Assembly (NCBI GenBank): GCA_002389385.1
Contig: DGOK01000012.1
Location: 5,551-69,550 of the forward strand
DNA length: 64,000 bases
Direction of reading: 5' to 3'
DNA from: Rhodospirillaceae bacterium UBA4468
Lineage (GTDB): Bacteria > Pseudomonadota > Alphaproteobacteria > Rhodospirillales > Casp-alpha2
Shown piece after piece: positions 55,439-63,926 of this stretch (the first letter of the stretch is position 1; each line of letters opens with the position of its first letter). A program made the position numbers and the translations under genes. The notes under the pieces were generated by a model, which was not told the origin of the DNA, did not search any database, and worked only from the letters and a program-made list of their open reading frames with translations.

Positions 55439-56158
55439 TCATATCTCAGCCACGTCAGCAGCCAGAGTGTATCCAACGCCCCATACCGTTTGAATGATTT
55501 TAGGTTTCTTTGCGTCGGCTTCAATCTTTTTTCGAAGGTGGCTGATTTGATTGTCGATGCTGCGATCAAACAGGACGGCGTCTCGACCAGCTGTCAGATC
55601 CAATAGTTGATCACGACTTAAAACCATATTTGGGCGTTGTAGTAGGATGGTTAAAAGGCGGTATTCCGCCGTCGATAATGAAACGGAAACGCCCTTGGAA
55701 TCGAGAAGCTCTCGGCGCTGAGTATCAAGTATCCAGTTCGCAAACGTTAAATTCCCTGAAGGCGTTGGTGCAACATCACTGGGTATCGCGTTCGTGCGGC
55801 GCAAGACAGCTTTAATGCGCGCGAGCAATTCTCGGGGGTTAAATGGCTTGGTGAGATAATCGTCAGCGCCAACCTCAAGGCCGACAATCCGATCGGTCTC
55901 TTCGGCCATCGCCGTTAATAGGATGACCGGTATATCTGTTGTTTTGCGTAAGTGTCGGCAAAGCGAAAGGCCATCTTCGCCAGGCATCATGATGTCAAGG
56001 ACAATCAGATTTGGCGCTGTGCTTTTGAGCATCTCTCTGAGCGCACTGCCGCCATTTGCACTGGATACCCGCATCCCGTTTTTGCTGAGGTATTTTGCCA
56101 ATGGCTCGCGAATATCGTCTTCGTCATCTACGACAAGAATATGTGGTGCTTTGTTCAT
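55439..56158 (-). CDS. OmpR-family response regulator
   Basis: 239 residues. Receiver (about 6-120): VVDDEDDIRE, phospho-acceptor Asp in LIVLDIMMPGEDG, Thr in LLTAMAEE and Lys in DYLTKPFNPREL. The C-terminal winged helix (about 140-235) has LTRDQLLDL-like AGRDAVLFDRSIDNQISHLRKKIE and IQTVWGVGYTLA, the OmpR/PhoB recognition pattern. Pairs with the kinase just downstream. The divergent EF-hand gene is a plausible target because they share a 171-nt promoter region. Confidence 0.93.
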   Translation of the reverse strand: MNKAPHILVVDDEDDIREPLAKYLSKNGMRVSSANGGSALREMLKSTAPNLIVLDIMMPGEDGLSLCRHLRKTTDIPVILLTAMAEETDRIVGLEVGADDYLTKPFNPRELLARIKAVLRRTNAIPSDVAPTPSGNLTFANWILDTQRRELLDSKGVSVSLSTAEYRLLTILLQRPNMVLSRDQLLDLTAGRDAVLFDRSIDNQISHLRKKIEADAKKPKIIQTVWGVGYTLAADVAEI

Positions 56159-56329
56159 AACCTACTCCATAGACCGCAATGGCCTGCCGTCAGTAGAAGA
56201 AAATTGTATCTAAATGTGGCAGTCCATTGTGCGGGGACATTTTGCGACAATTCAACATGGCTGTGACAAAGTTTTTGCCGTTGCGGCGGTTAGGTTCTGT
56301 GCATCGTAAACTTACACATGAGGAAGATA

Positions 56330-56824
56330 ATGAAACACAGAACAAAGATACTCTCCACCTTAGGCGTTATTGCTGGCGTTGCCATTGCTGGATTTAGCAT
56401 GACGTCTATTGCGCATAGTGAATACTATCAGAAATTTGGTGGACACGAGACTGCAGAACGGGGCGACCATGGTAAGCGGCATAAGGGCAAATCGGCCATG
56501 AAGATGCTATCGCGTTATGACGAAAATGGTGATCGCGCGATTACGCTGGATGAGGTCATGACGGCCCGCGGCAAACAGTTCAGTAAGTTTGACGTGAACA
56601 ATGACGGGACACTCGATCTCTCTGAATTCGAAGGCTTATGGATGGCCGAGATGCGTCACCGCATGGTGGACCGCTTCCAGGACCATGACAGCGATGGCGA
56701 TGGCAAAATCAATGCTGAAGACTTCTTGGCAAAGGTCGCACACATGATTGAGCGCATGGACCGAAATCAAGACGGTAAAGTGGATCGCTCAGACATGAAA
56801 CGTCACAAGAAAGATCACGATTAA
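56330..56824 (+). CDS. Secreted protein with four EF-hand calcium motifs
   Basis: 164 residues from the ATG at 56330, with GAGGAAG upstream. Signal peptide to about 29 (SIAHSEYY). Then four EF loops: DENGDRAITLDE at 64-75, DVNNDGTLDLSE at 88-99, DSDGDGKINAED at 120-131, DRNQDGKVDRSD at 144-155. Loop 1 has Arg at the Gly position and loops 3 and 4 end in Asp instead of Glu, so affinities may vary. His/Lys-rich segments flank the loops. Divergent from the two-component genes; a periplasmic calcium buffer or sensor is likely (inference). Confidence 0.87.
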   Translation: MKHRTKILSTLGVIAGVAIAGFSMTSIAHSEYYQKFGGHETAERGDHGKRHKGKSAMKMLSRYDENGDRAITLDEVMTARGKQFSKFDVNNDGTLDLSEFEGLWMAEMRHRMVDRFQDHDSDGDGKINAEDFLAKVAHMIERMDRNQDGKVDRSDMKRHKKDHD

Positions 56825-56856
56825 ACGTGCAGTAAAGCTGAGGACGTTTGGTCAGA

Positions 56857-58026
56857 TCAGACAGGTCTGGCCGGACCGCCTTTTGGTAAACTGATCATGG
56901 TGATGAAACGCCGTGGTCCGTCTTGCTTGCTCCCAACTTCCCCGCCATGAGCTTCGACGATGGCTCGAATGAGGGGTAGCCCACGGACCAGGCCGTCTTG
57001 TTCCGGTGCACCAATTGGGCGTGGCCCTTGCGGAGTTTTAGTCACAAGAGGGGCTTCGGGTGAGATGACCTGTAATGTCAGGCCGGTGCTCTCATCAAAC
57101 GAGGTTTCAACGTCAACGGTTTGTCCGCGCCCAGTCGACTCAATCGTTGCAGCAATCAGTTTTCGTATTCCTTGGGTGAGGCGGTCTTCATCTCCAAGAG
57201 CGCTGCCTTTAGCGGAACCCCATTTGCGTCGCAGGGTGACGCCGCGTCGGTCAGCATTACCAGCAGCAACGCGGCAAGCGCTATCTACGACGGCTTCCAG
57301 GTCTATTTGGGTCAATTGACCCAAGGGGATATTGACGCCGTACTCGGCCAATGTGGTATCGACCAAATTATTCATCGCGTCTAAAAGATGTGACGCCGCA
57401 TGACGGATGTCACGGGCGTATTCTGCGTAACCCACAGGATGAACAGGCCCAAGCGTCTCGTCTGCAATCATTTCTGAGAAGCCAACGATAGCCGTCAACG
57501 GTGTCCGTAATTCATGACTTAGTTGATTGAGGAGGCCAATCAAAGGCTCTTCCTGGTCATCGGACGTCGACATGCGCGTTAAGGCGCGTTCAGAAGGGGC
57601 ATCAAAAGGCTGGCCCAGCCGGTCGCCACACTCAGTGACAAACTTTTCGAGTTCATCGGCCACATGCTTGGAAATATCGATGCGACGACGGCGGCCATCA
57701 GAGTGATCGCGGACTTTAGCGATCGCATGGCGCCGTTCAAGCTCAGCAAGTCCGGTGATCGCCGTGCCTTTTGAAAGGTCGGTCGCCAGGTAAATATCTG
57801 TTACGCTGGGCACAATATTCTGTAAATGGCTCTGCATAAGGAAGTACAAGATGTCCCAAGTCGATCTATTGAACGCATTTGGGTCTTCTGTGATGGAAAG
57901 AAGGTTCCGTAATCGGTCTGATATGTCTCTGTGACGATAAAGCTCATACCGCAGAACATGTTCTACGATGCGCGCCCTCTCTTCAGGTTTTTCAGAGGAT
58001 TTTTCATCTTCAACTAATAAATTCAT
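56857..58026 (-). CDS. MarR-type winged helix fused to HisKA and a degenerate ATPase domain
   Basis: 389 residues, GAGGAG seven bases before the ATG. Residues 15-135 look like a MarR regulator: helices, then SVTDIYLATDLSKGTAITGLAELERR and a basic wing DHSDGRRRRIDIS. Residues 165-260 are HisKA with LSHELRTPLTAIVGFSEM, His at 171. Residues 265-385 resemble HATPase_c, but the N-box Asn is gone (RKLIAATIES), DxGxG is absent and only a trace of GLGL remains (RGLPLIRAIVEAHGGEV). No membrane helix. Likely a soluble DNA-binding protein that uses the HisKA part to dimerise or accept phosphate. Function unknown. Confidence 0.75.
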   Translation of the reverse strand: MNLLVEDEKSSEKPEERARIVEHVLRYELYRHRDISDRLRNLLSITEDPNAFNRSTWDILYFLMQSHLQNIVPSVTDIYLATDLSKGTAITGLAELERRHAIAKVRDHSDGRRRRIDISKHVADELEKFVTECGDRLGQPFDAPSERALTRMSTSDDQEEPLIGLLNQLSHELRTPLTAIVGFSEMIADETLGPVHPVGYAEYARDIRHAASHLLDAMNNLVDTTLAEYGVNIPLGQLTQIDLEAVVDSACRVAAGNADRRGVTLRRKWGSAKGSALGDEDRLTQGIRKLIAATIESTGRGQTVDVETSFDESTGLTLQVISPEAPLVTKTPQGPRPIGAPEQDGLVRGLPLIRAIVEAHGGEVGSKQDGPRRFITMISLPKGGPARPV

Positions 58027-58102
58027 TGCAAACTCCTCGTCTAGAGATTGCTACAAATAATGCATTACTGAGACAAAATGTAAATAGGTTTAATAATATA
58101 TC

Positions 58103-58495
58103 CTATTGGGTTTCATCGCCACGCAGACCTATGTGCATCATGAGACCGACAATAAGACCTTTTATGCGGGGAAGGAACCAAAACGTCAGCACAGCGGTGA
58201 GAGGCAGCCAAATCTTCAAGTTCATAGAAATGGACATTGGAGATGATTTTTCGACGATTAAGATCATTGGCACAATAATGTGACCGACGATGAACATCGT
58301 TAAGTAAGGAGGAAAGTCATCTGCTCGAATAGCCCCCAACTCGTGATGACATGTGCCACAGGATTCCGGTGTCTTCAGAAAGCTTGCAAACAAGCGTGTT
58401 TCACCACATCGAGGGCATTTTTGACGGAAGCCGCGCCAGAGCAATGTTGATAATTTTGGCAGCGCAATGGTCTCGGCAGCGATTGAGTTATTCAT
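58103..58495 (-). CDS. DUF983 membrane protein
   Basis: 130 residues. An N-terminal zinc ribbon (CPRCGE and CGTCHHELG, four Cys) is followed by two or three membrane helices (MFIVGHIIVPMILIV, IWLPLTAVLTFWFLP, IKGLIVGLMMHIG). This is the DUF983 pattern, found widely in alphaproteobacteria, sometimes near haem-copper oxidase genes, but of unknown function. Stands alone here. Confidence 0.85.
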   Translation of the reverse strand: MNNSIAAETIALPKLSTLLWRGFRQKCPRCGETRLFASFLKTPESCGTCHHELGAIRADDFPPYLTMFIVGHIIVPMILIVEKSSPMSISMNLKIWLPLTAVLTFWFLPRIKGLIVGLMMHIGLRGDETQ

Positions 58496-58596
58496 GGGAT
58501 TTCTTCATACAATTTGAAATTGAAGGGATGCGTTAAGGTGTCCTGGTAACTCCTGTATGCACTCTATATCCTAGCAAATTCAGCAGGTGAGGTCAC

Positions 58597-59307
58597 ATGT
58601 TTAATATCTATTTGCCGGTCTACGACATCCTCGCATTTACAGTGTTTATTGTGGGTTGGGTGTCGTATTCAATCTATGCGGATCAAACAGCTAAATCACA
58701 GCGTCCGGTTGCTGTGGTCATAGATGACTATCGGTTACGCTGGATGGAACGCATGCTTGAGCGTGAAAATCGGATGCCTGATGTGAATATTGCCGTATCA
58801 TTTGTCCGGGTCAGTATGATGTTTGCGTCGACATTCATATTGTTTCTAGCTGGATCGTTGGCTATGCTTGGCCAGGTCGACAATGTCCGCGAGATTATTG
58901 CTGGTCTCGCGCATGCACACCCTGCGTCGCGCATACTCATGGAAATTCAGCTTTTCATTCTAATGGCAATATTTGTTTATGCATTTTTCAAATTTATATG
59001 GGCTATTCGATTATTCGATAACATGTTGATTTTACTTGGTGCTGCGCCACAAAACATAGATTGCGATGAGACGATCAAGCGTGAGTATCCAAAATACATG
59101 GCTCAAGTTGCCAATCGTGCAAACTTTAATCTTAATCGCGGACAGCGGGCTTACATCTTCGGCTTGGGATTGTTACCCTGGTTTTTACATCCACTTTTGC
59201 TTGTGGCTTCAACGATTGTTGTCATCGCGGTCCTGTATCGTCGTGATTTCTGCTTGGTTTCACTCTGCGCCCTTGAGGACCCCCGAGCACACCATGAGGT
59301 ACGTTGA
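58597..59307 (+). CDS. DUF599 integral membrane protein
   Basis: 236 residues with four predicted membrane helices (about 8-25, 70-92, 112-135, 187-212). RPVAVVIDDYRLRWMERML and FFKFIWAIRLFDNMLILLGAAP are typical of DUF599. Function unknown. It ends 47 nt before the mnmA start; both are on the plus strand and might share a transcript, which would be chance. Confidence 0.83.
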   Translation: MFNIYLPVYDILAFTVFIVGWVSYSIYADQTAKSQRPVAVVIDDYRLRWMERMLERENRMPDVNIAVSFVRVSMMFASTFILFLAGSLAMLGQVDNVREIIAGLAHAHPASRILMEIQLFILMAIFVYAFFKFIWAIRLFDNMLILLGAAPQNIDCDETIKREYPKYMAQVANRANFNLNRGQRAYIFGLGLLPWFLHPLLLVASTIVVIAVLYRRDFCLVSLCALEDPRAHHEVR

Positions 59308-59354
59308 GGCGTCTCACCCCTTGTGATACCGCAAAGAGTGCGTATATTCCGGCC

Positions 59355-60452
59355 ATGATACAGATTGTCCCTCAAAAGCCAGCCAAAGACACGCGCGTTG
59401 TTGTTGCGATGTCTGGTGGCGTCGATAGCTCGGTAACGGCCGCATTAATGGCCGAAGCTGGTTTTGATGTCGTTGGCGTGACGCTACAGCTTTATGATCA
59501 TGGGGAAGCGGTACAAAAGAAGGGTGCCTGCTGCGCCGGTCAGGATATCTACGATGCCAAGCGTGTCGCTGATACCCTGAGCATTCCTCATTATGTGCTG
59601 GATTATGAGACCCGTTTCCGTGAAGAGGTAATGGAAGATTTCGCCGATACGTATTTGCGTGGCGAAACGCCAATACCCTGTGTGAAATGCAATCAAACGG
59701 TTAAGTTTCGGGACTTGCTTGGCACCGCCAAGGACCTCGGCGCAGAAGCCATGGTTACGGGCCACTATGTGCGCCGCGTTGAAGGTCCTAACGGTGCGGA
59801 AATGCATCGTGCACTGGATCATTCCAAAGACCAGAGTTATTTCCTTTTTTCGACGACGCGAGAGCAGCTGGATTTTCTGCGCTTTCCGCTTGGCGATATG
59901 GACAAGGCAGAAACCCGCCGTCATGCGCAGCGCTTTGCACTGCCGGTCGCGGAAAAGCCTGAAAGTCAGGATATTTGTTTCGTGCCAAACGGATCTTACG
60001 CCCGTGTGGTTGAGCGTTTGCGCCCCGGCGCATGTGATCCCGGTGACGTGGTTGATCTTGAGGGCAATGTCCTCGGTATGCACGATGGCATCATCAATTT
60101 CACTGTCGGACAACGTCGTGGCTTAGGCGTCGCCGCCGGCACACCGATGTATGTTGTGAAGATCGAGCCTGATCTAAAGCGTGTCGTCATTGGTCCGAAA
60201 GACGCGCTGCTGTGTGAAGCCATTCGGGTCACCGAGATGAACTGGCTTGATCATGCACCGCTCACCGATAAGCCGCGCCGCGTGAAGGTCAAAGTCCGCT
60301 CAACGACAGAACCCGTCGATGCAGATATCTATGATGATGGTGACGACATTCACGTGAAGTTCGTTCAGCCACAGGCCGGTGTCGCACCGGGGCAAGCCTG
60401 TGTTGCATATGAAGGTGACAAGGTTCTAGGCGGCGGCTGGATCGAGCGCTAG
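59355..60452 (+). CDS. mnmA: tRNA-specific 2-thiouridylase
   Basis: 365 residues from the ATG at 59355; a longer frame from 59304 has no support. Puts sulfur on U34 of Lys, Glu and Gln tRNAs, taking sulfur from a cysteine desulfurase (IscS at 40194 is the obvious donor). Marks: PP-loop MSGGVDSSV near 24, catalytic Cys in TPIPCVKCNQ near 108 and second Cys in ESQDICFVP near 207, FTVGQRRGLGV near 255. Complete and normal. Confidence 0.95.
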   Translation: MIQIVPQKPAKDTRVVVAMSGGVDSSVTAALMAEAGFDVVGVTLQLYDHGEAVQKKGACCAGQDIYDAKRVADTLSIPHYVLDYETRFREEVMEDFADTYLRGETPIPCVKCNQTVKFRDLLGTAKDLGAEAMVTGHYVRRVEGPNGAEMHRALDHSKDQSYFLFSTTREQLDFLRFPLGDMDKAETRRHAQRFALPVAEKPESQDICFVPNGSYARVVERLRPGACDPGDVVDLEGNVLGMHDGIINFTVGQRRGLGVAAGTPMYVVKIEPDLKRVVIGPKDALLCEAIRVTEMNWLDHAPLTDKPRRVKVKVRSTTEPVDADIYDDGDDIHVKFVQPQAGVAPGQACVAYEGDKVLGGGWIER

Positions 60453-60487
60453 GTATTCCTGTTATTAGGAAGCTATTAGCGGATCAC

Positions 60488-61474
60488 TTAAAGCTGGTGA
60501 GTGATACCAATTTTCCATATGTGGCTTGAATATCCAGCGGTAAAATTGCCATTATTCGAGCTGATATCCGCGTCCGATGTTCCGAAGAATCTGTACCCAA
60601 TATCTACCGAGGTTTTATCATTTAGCGGAAACAATGCTCCGGAGCCGAACTGGTACGCCATAACAAAATCGTCCCCATCTAAGTTTGATGACGAGTTTCG
60701 AAGTTCCGTATCTGTAATGTTATGGTAGGCAGTTCCGATACCACCGATTAAATAAGAAGTCGTATGACTAAATAATTTGAACTCAAATCTAGCGTTTGCC
60801 AGTAACGATAGAACGGTGACGTCACCAGTAATATTTGTTTCTTCATATTCAGCGGATTGATAAGCCCCTTCAAGTTCAAAACTCAAGCCATTGCCAAATT
60901 TGTACCCAAGAGAAGAACTTGTGTAGAACGCTGGAAATGAGAAGTCGGCCCCTCCCACACTTGAACTGTCTGTGTAGGATTGCTGGGGAACTCCAGCCAA
61001 GCCAAGTGATGCAGAAATAAGATATCCTGTTGATGGTTCATTAGAGTTTTCTGCACGGTTCTCTATATCTTTATCAATTTTTTCCAGTGCGGCATCTGGA
61101 ACCTGATAGGTGTTCTGCTCGGCGTCGCGTTGCGGTAGTTCCCCGCCCGGAAGCGGGTCCGGTTGCGGTTGCTGATTTCCCGGCGCCGTCCACTGCCTTG
61201 GCGCTTGAGGGCTTGGCGTTTGCGCCTGTTGCTGTCTTTGCGGGCTTGCTGGTTGCTGATAGCGTTGTTGTTGCTGCGGTACAGAATTGAACTGTGCGCG
61301 CTCGTATTCTTCAACAGCGCGCTGCATGTTGGCATTGTTTTGCTCAGCCTTCAGCCAGTCGCTTATCGACAACGGGCGTTGCTGTGACAAAGCCTCACCT
61401 GAGATACCAACGATGAGCGTAGGCACAAGAACGCTAAGCGCAATAAGTGATTTTGGGGTCAAATGACGGCACAT
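60488..61474 (-). CDS. Outer-membrane beta-barrel protein with Gln/Pro-rich N-terminus
   Basis: 328 residues. Signal peptide to about 30 (EALSQQRP). Residues 60-120 are Gln/Pro-rich (QQQQRYQQPASPQRQQQ and on) and probably disordered. Residues 150-328 are alternating strands with Gly/aromatic pattern (SSLGYKFGNGLSFELEGAY, TSYLIGGIGTAYHN, VDIGYRFFGTSDAD, GYSSHIWKIGITHQL), as in OmpW/OprF-like small barrels. Ends in Leu after a hydrophobic strand, not Phe. Function unknown. Convergent with mnmA. Confidence 0.75.
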   Translation of the reverse strand: MCRHLTPKSLIALSVLVPTLIVGISGEALSQQRPLSISDWLKAEQNNANMQRAVEEYERAQFNSVPQQQQRYQQPASPQRQQQAQTPSPQAPRQWTAPGNQQPQPDPLPGGELPQRDAEQNTYQVPDAALEKIDKDIENRAENSNEPSTGYLISASLGLAGVPQQSYTDSSSVGGADFSFPAFYTSSSLGYKFGNGLSFELEGAYQSAEYEETNITGDVTVLSLLANARFEFKLFSHTTSYLIGGIGTAYHNITDTELRNSSSNLDGDDFVMAYQFGSGALFPLNDKTSVDIGYRFFGTSDADISSNNGNFTAGYSSHIWKIGITHQL

Positions 61475-61785
61475 ATACAGAACCTTCTGTCTAAGCCGGG
61501 CTTTAATCGCTCAGGTCTTCTGACCTAAATCTTTTGGTGCACCGCGACCCGCTTAAGGATCATAGTGGAAAATACGCTTCAAGATATCCGTGAGAGCATT
61601 AATATTTGATAAAAGAACATCTATAGTTGTGACGTTGCACGAGCGGCTTCTCCCGCTTCGTCACCCCGGCGAAGGCCGGGGTCCAGCTGCCGAACTGGAT
61701 TCCGGCCTGCGCCCGAATGACGAGGAGTAGAGATTGTGTAATTAAAAACCACAGGAAAATGAAAAGGAATGCCACATTAGCGAAA
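61475..61785. repeat. 311-nt gap with an inverted pair of 28-nt hairpin repeats
   Basis: No gene. Two 28-nt units face each other, 61659-61686 (stem ACCCCGGC/GCCGGGGT, loop GAAG) and 61695-61722 (stem near ATTCCGG, one mismatch), separated by eight bases. They match the pair at 17591-17678 in stem, ends and inverted arrangement. The rest, between the barrel gene start and the repeat, should hold the barrel promoter. Confidence 0.8.
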
Positions 61786-63621
61786 TCAAGCCCCGAGCTC
61801 GGACAACTTTTCCGCAGCTTTCTGTGCTTCCTGTTGTCGCGCCCACATATCCGCGTAGACGCCCTCCACACTCAAAAGGTCGGTATGTGTGCCACGCTCA
61901 ACAATTTCGCCTGCCTGTAAAACCAGAATTTCATCAGAATCAATGATGGTGGATAACCGATGCGCAATCGACAGCGAGGTGCGGTTCTGTGAGACATCTT
62001 TGAACGAGTTGAGAATGTCCTGTTCAGTGCGGCTATCCAATGCAGATGTTGCCTCATCAAACACCAGAATGCGTGGGTTCTTGAGGATCGTGCGAGCAAT
62101 GGCAACGCGTTGTTTCTCACCGCCCGAGAGCTTGAGTCCACGTTCACCGACTTTAGCCTGATAGCCGTCTGGTAAACTCATGATGAAATCATGAATACGT
62201 GCAAGTTTGGCGGCGTCTTCGATGTCTGCCGGTGACGCGGTCGGGTCACCATAGGCGATGTTGTAATAAATGGTGTCGTTAAACAGGACGGTATCTTGCG
62301 GCACGATCCCTATGGCTGCGCGCAGGGACTGCTGTGTCACGTCTCGGATGTTGGCGTCATCGATGGTGACGGTCCCTTCGTTGACGTCGTAGAACCGGTA
62401 TAAAATACGCGAGATCGTTGATTTGCCGGACCCAGACGGACCGACCAGCGCAACCTTGTGACCAGCCGGGACCTCGAACGAAATGTTTTTTAATATCTGG
62501 CGGCGGGGATCATACGCAAAAGACACGTCTTTAAACGAGATCGCGCCGGGGCCTTCCAGAAGGGGCTTTGCGTTATCATGGTCTGCGATGTCCGAAGTTT
62601 CGCGGAGCAACTCGAACATCGCCTCCATATCGGTCAGAGAGCGTTTGATCTCGCGGTAGACAAAGCCCAGGAAGTTTAGCGGCATAAAGACCTGGATCAG
62701 ATACGAATTCACCAAAACAAAATCACCGATGGTCATCGTGCCGTCGGCGACCCCATGTCCGGCCATGATCATGGCGACGGTGACACCTGAGGTAATAATG
62801 ATGCCTTGACCGATGTTCATCAGCGCAAGCGATGTGCCGCTTTTGATGGCGGCGCGCTCATAGGACTGCAAGGCGCTATCGAAGCGTTTGGCCTCGTGAT
62901 CTTCATTGCCGAAATACTTAACGGTCTCGAAGTTCAGTAAGCTATCAATGGCTTTGGTATTCGCTTCGCTATCCATCTCGTTCATGGTGCGGCGAAATTT
63001 AAGGCGCCATTCTGTCACCAGTAACGTCCAGATGATAAAGATCAGCAAGATCACTAACGTCAGCGCAGCGTATTTCACCCCATACAAATGCCAGAGAATG
63101 CCGCACACCAGGGTGATCTCGAGGATTGTGGGTAAAACGTTGAATAACATAAAACGCAGTAAGAATTCGATGCCTTTGGTGCCACGCTCAACAGCGCGAC
63201 TGATGCCACCGGTTTTCCGTTCGAGATGGAACCTGAGCGACAAATGATGCAGATGGCGGAAGGTTTTGAGGCCTGCCAGGCGAATCGCACGCTGGGCAAC
63301 ACGCGTGAATACGGCATCGCGAAGTTCGCCAAATGCCTGTGCGAGGACCCGACAAAGCCCATATCCGATCAATAAAGCGATAGGAACTGCTATAATTGCA
63401 TTTGTTGTGTCGGCACCCGTAAGGCTGTCGACAGCTTCTTTGTAGAATATAGGGACTGATACGTTCGTTGCTTTCGCAGCGATTAATAAAATTATCGCGA
63501 TAACAACGCGCACGCGAAGACCTGCCTCACCTTTTGGCCAGAGGTAAGGGAGCAGGGTTTTCAGGGTATTCCATTCATCCTTGGGCCCCGAAGGCCCTGG
63601 ACCGGGTTCACGGCTGCGCAT
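61786..63621 (-). CDS. Atm1-type ABC exporter (half transporter)
   Basis: 611 residues: membrane domain with six helices (about 35-330) and nucleotide-binding domain. Walker A GPSGSGKST near 394, LSGGEKQRVAIARTI signature near 500, DEATSALDS Walker B. KATNVSVPIFYKEAVDSL and RAVERGTKGIEFLLRFMLFNVLPTILE in the membrane domain are Atm1/HMT1/ABCB7 features. Bacterial homologues export glutathione-metal or glutathione-persulfide species; a link to iron-sulfur supply is therefore likely but not shown. Normal length. Confidence 0.88.
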   Translation of the reverse strand: MRSREPGPGPSGPKDEWNTLKTLLPYLWPKGEAGLRVRVVIAIILLIAAKATNVSVPIFYKEAVDSLTGADTTNAIIAVPIALLIGYGLCRVLAQAFGELRDAVFTRVAQRAIRLAGLKTFRHLHHLSLRFHLERKTGGISRAVERGTKGIEFLLRFMLFNVLPTILEITLVCGILWHLYGVKYAALTLVILLIFIIWTLLVTEWRLKFRRTMNEMDSEANTKAIDSLLNFETVKYFGNEDHEAKRFDSALQSYERAAIKSGTSLALMNIGQGIIITSGVTVAMIMAGHGVADGTMTIGDFVLVNSYLIQVFMPLNFLGFVYREIKRSLTDMEAMFELLRETSDIADHDNAKPLLEGPGAISFKDVSFAYDPRRQILKNISFEVPAGHKVALVGPSGSGKSTISRILYRFYDVNEGTVTIDDANIRDVTQQSLRAAIGIVPQDTVLFNDTIYYNIAYGDPTASPADIEDAAKLARIHDFIMSLPDGYQAKVGERGLKLSGGEKQRVAIARTILKNPRILVFDEATSALDSRTEQDILNSFKDVSQNRTSLSIAHRLSTIIDSDEILVLQAGEIVERGTHTDLLSVEGVYADMWARQQEAQKAAEKLSELGA

Positions 63622-63926
63622 GGTGTTCTCGCGTTGCAGTTTAAGCTCCCTTTATATAGGGTGCGCGGGCTTAAAGGCCAACGAAAGTAAGATTTGGCCA
63701 TGGATAACCACACCTCCCTTATCTACACATATTTAGCTTTCTAAACCTGATAGCTGGAATTTTCTGAGATATGGGTGTGATGAATATTTGGAAATATACA
63801 TTTCTAAATCTAACCCAAAGATGTTGTTGATTTCATTGGAGGTTATTTTTCAAGTCTTCAATCGTATCCAATTACAGACTTAGTTATATTTGCGATGTAG
63901 GAAATATAAACATGAGGGTGGCAGAT
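63622..63926. other. 305-nt AT-rich junction before a recombinase-like gene
   Basis: After the ABC start the DNA turns notably AT-rich from about 63710. No tRNA was seen. It contains a 24-nt near-perfect palindrome at 63786-63809. It may be the boundary of an integrated element whose body lies outside the window. Confidence 0.45.
63786..63809. promoter_or_regulatory. 24-nt palindrome upstream of the recombinase-like gene
   Basis: Two 12-nt arms (ATTTGGAAATAT and its mirror) match in 20 of 24 positions with no loop; all mismatches are of the A/G-C/T type. Such a site suits a dimeric DNA-binding protein. Its relation to the gene 118 nt downstream is only positional. Confidence 0.35.

Noticed and set aside
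61659..61722. Hairpins considered as terminators
   Set aside because: Strong stems but no T run on either strand, and the same unit recurs in an unrelated location, so a dispersed repeat fits better.
63622..63926. Search for a tRNA next to the recombinase-like gene
   Set aside because: No cloverleaf or TTC-type T-loop pattern could be found by eye in the gap.
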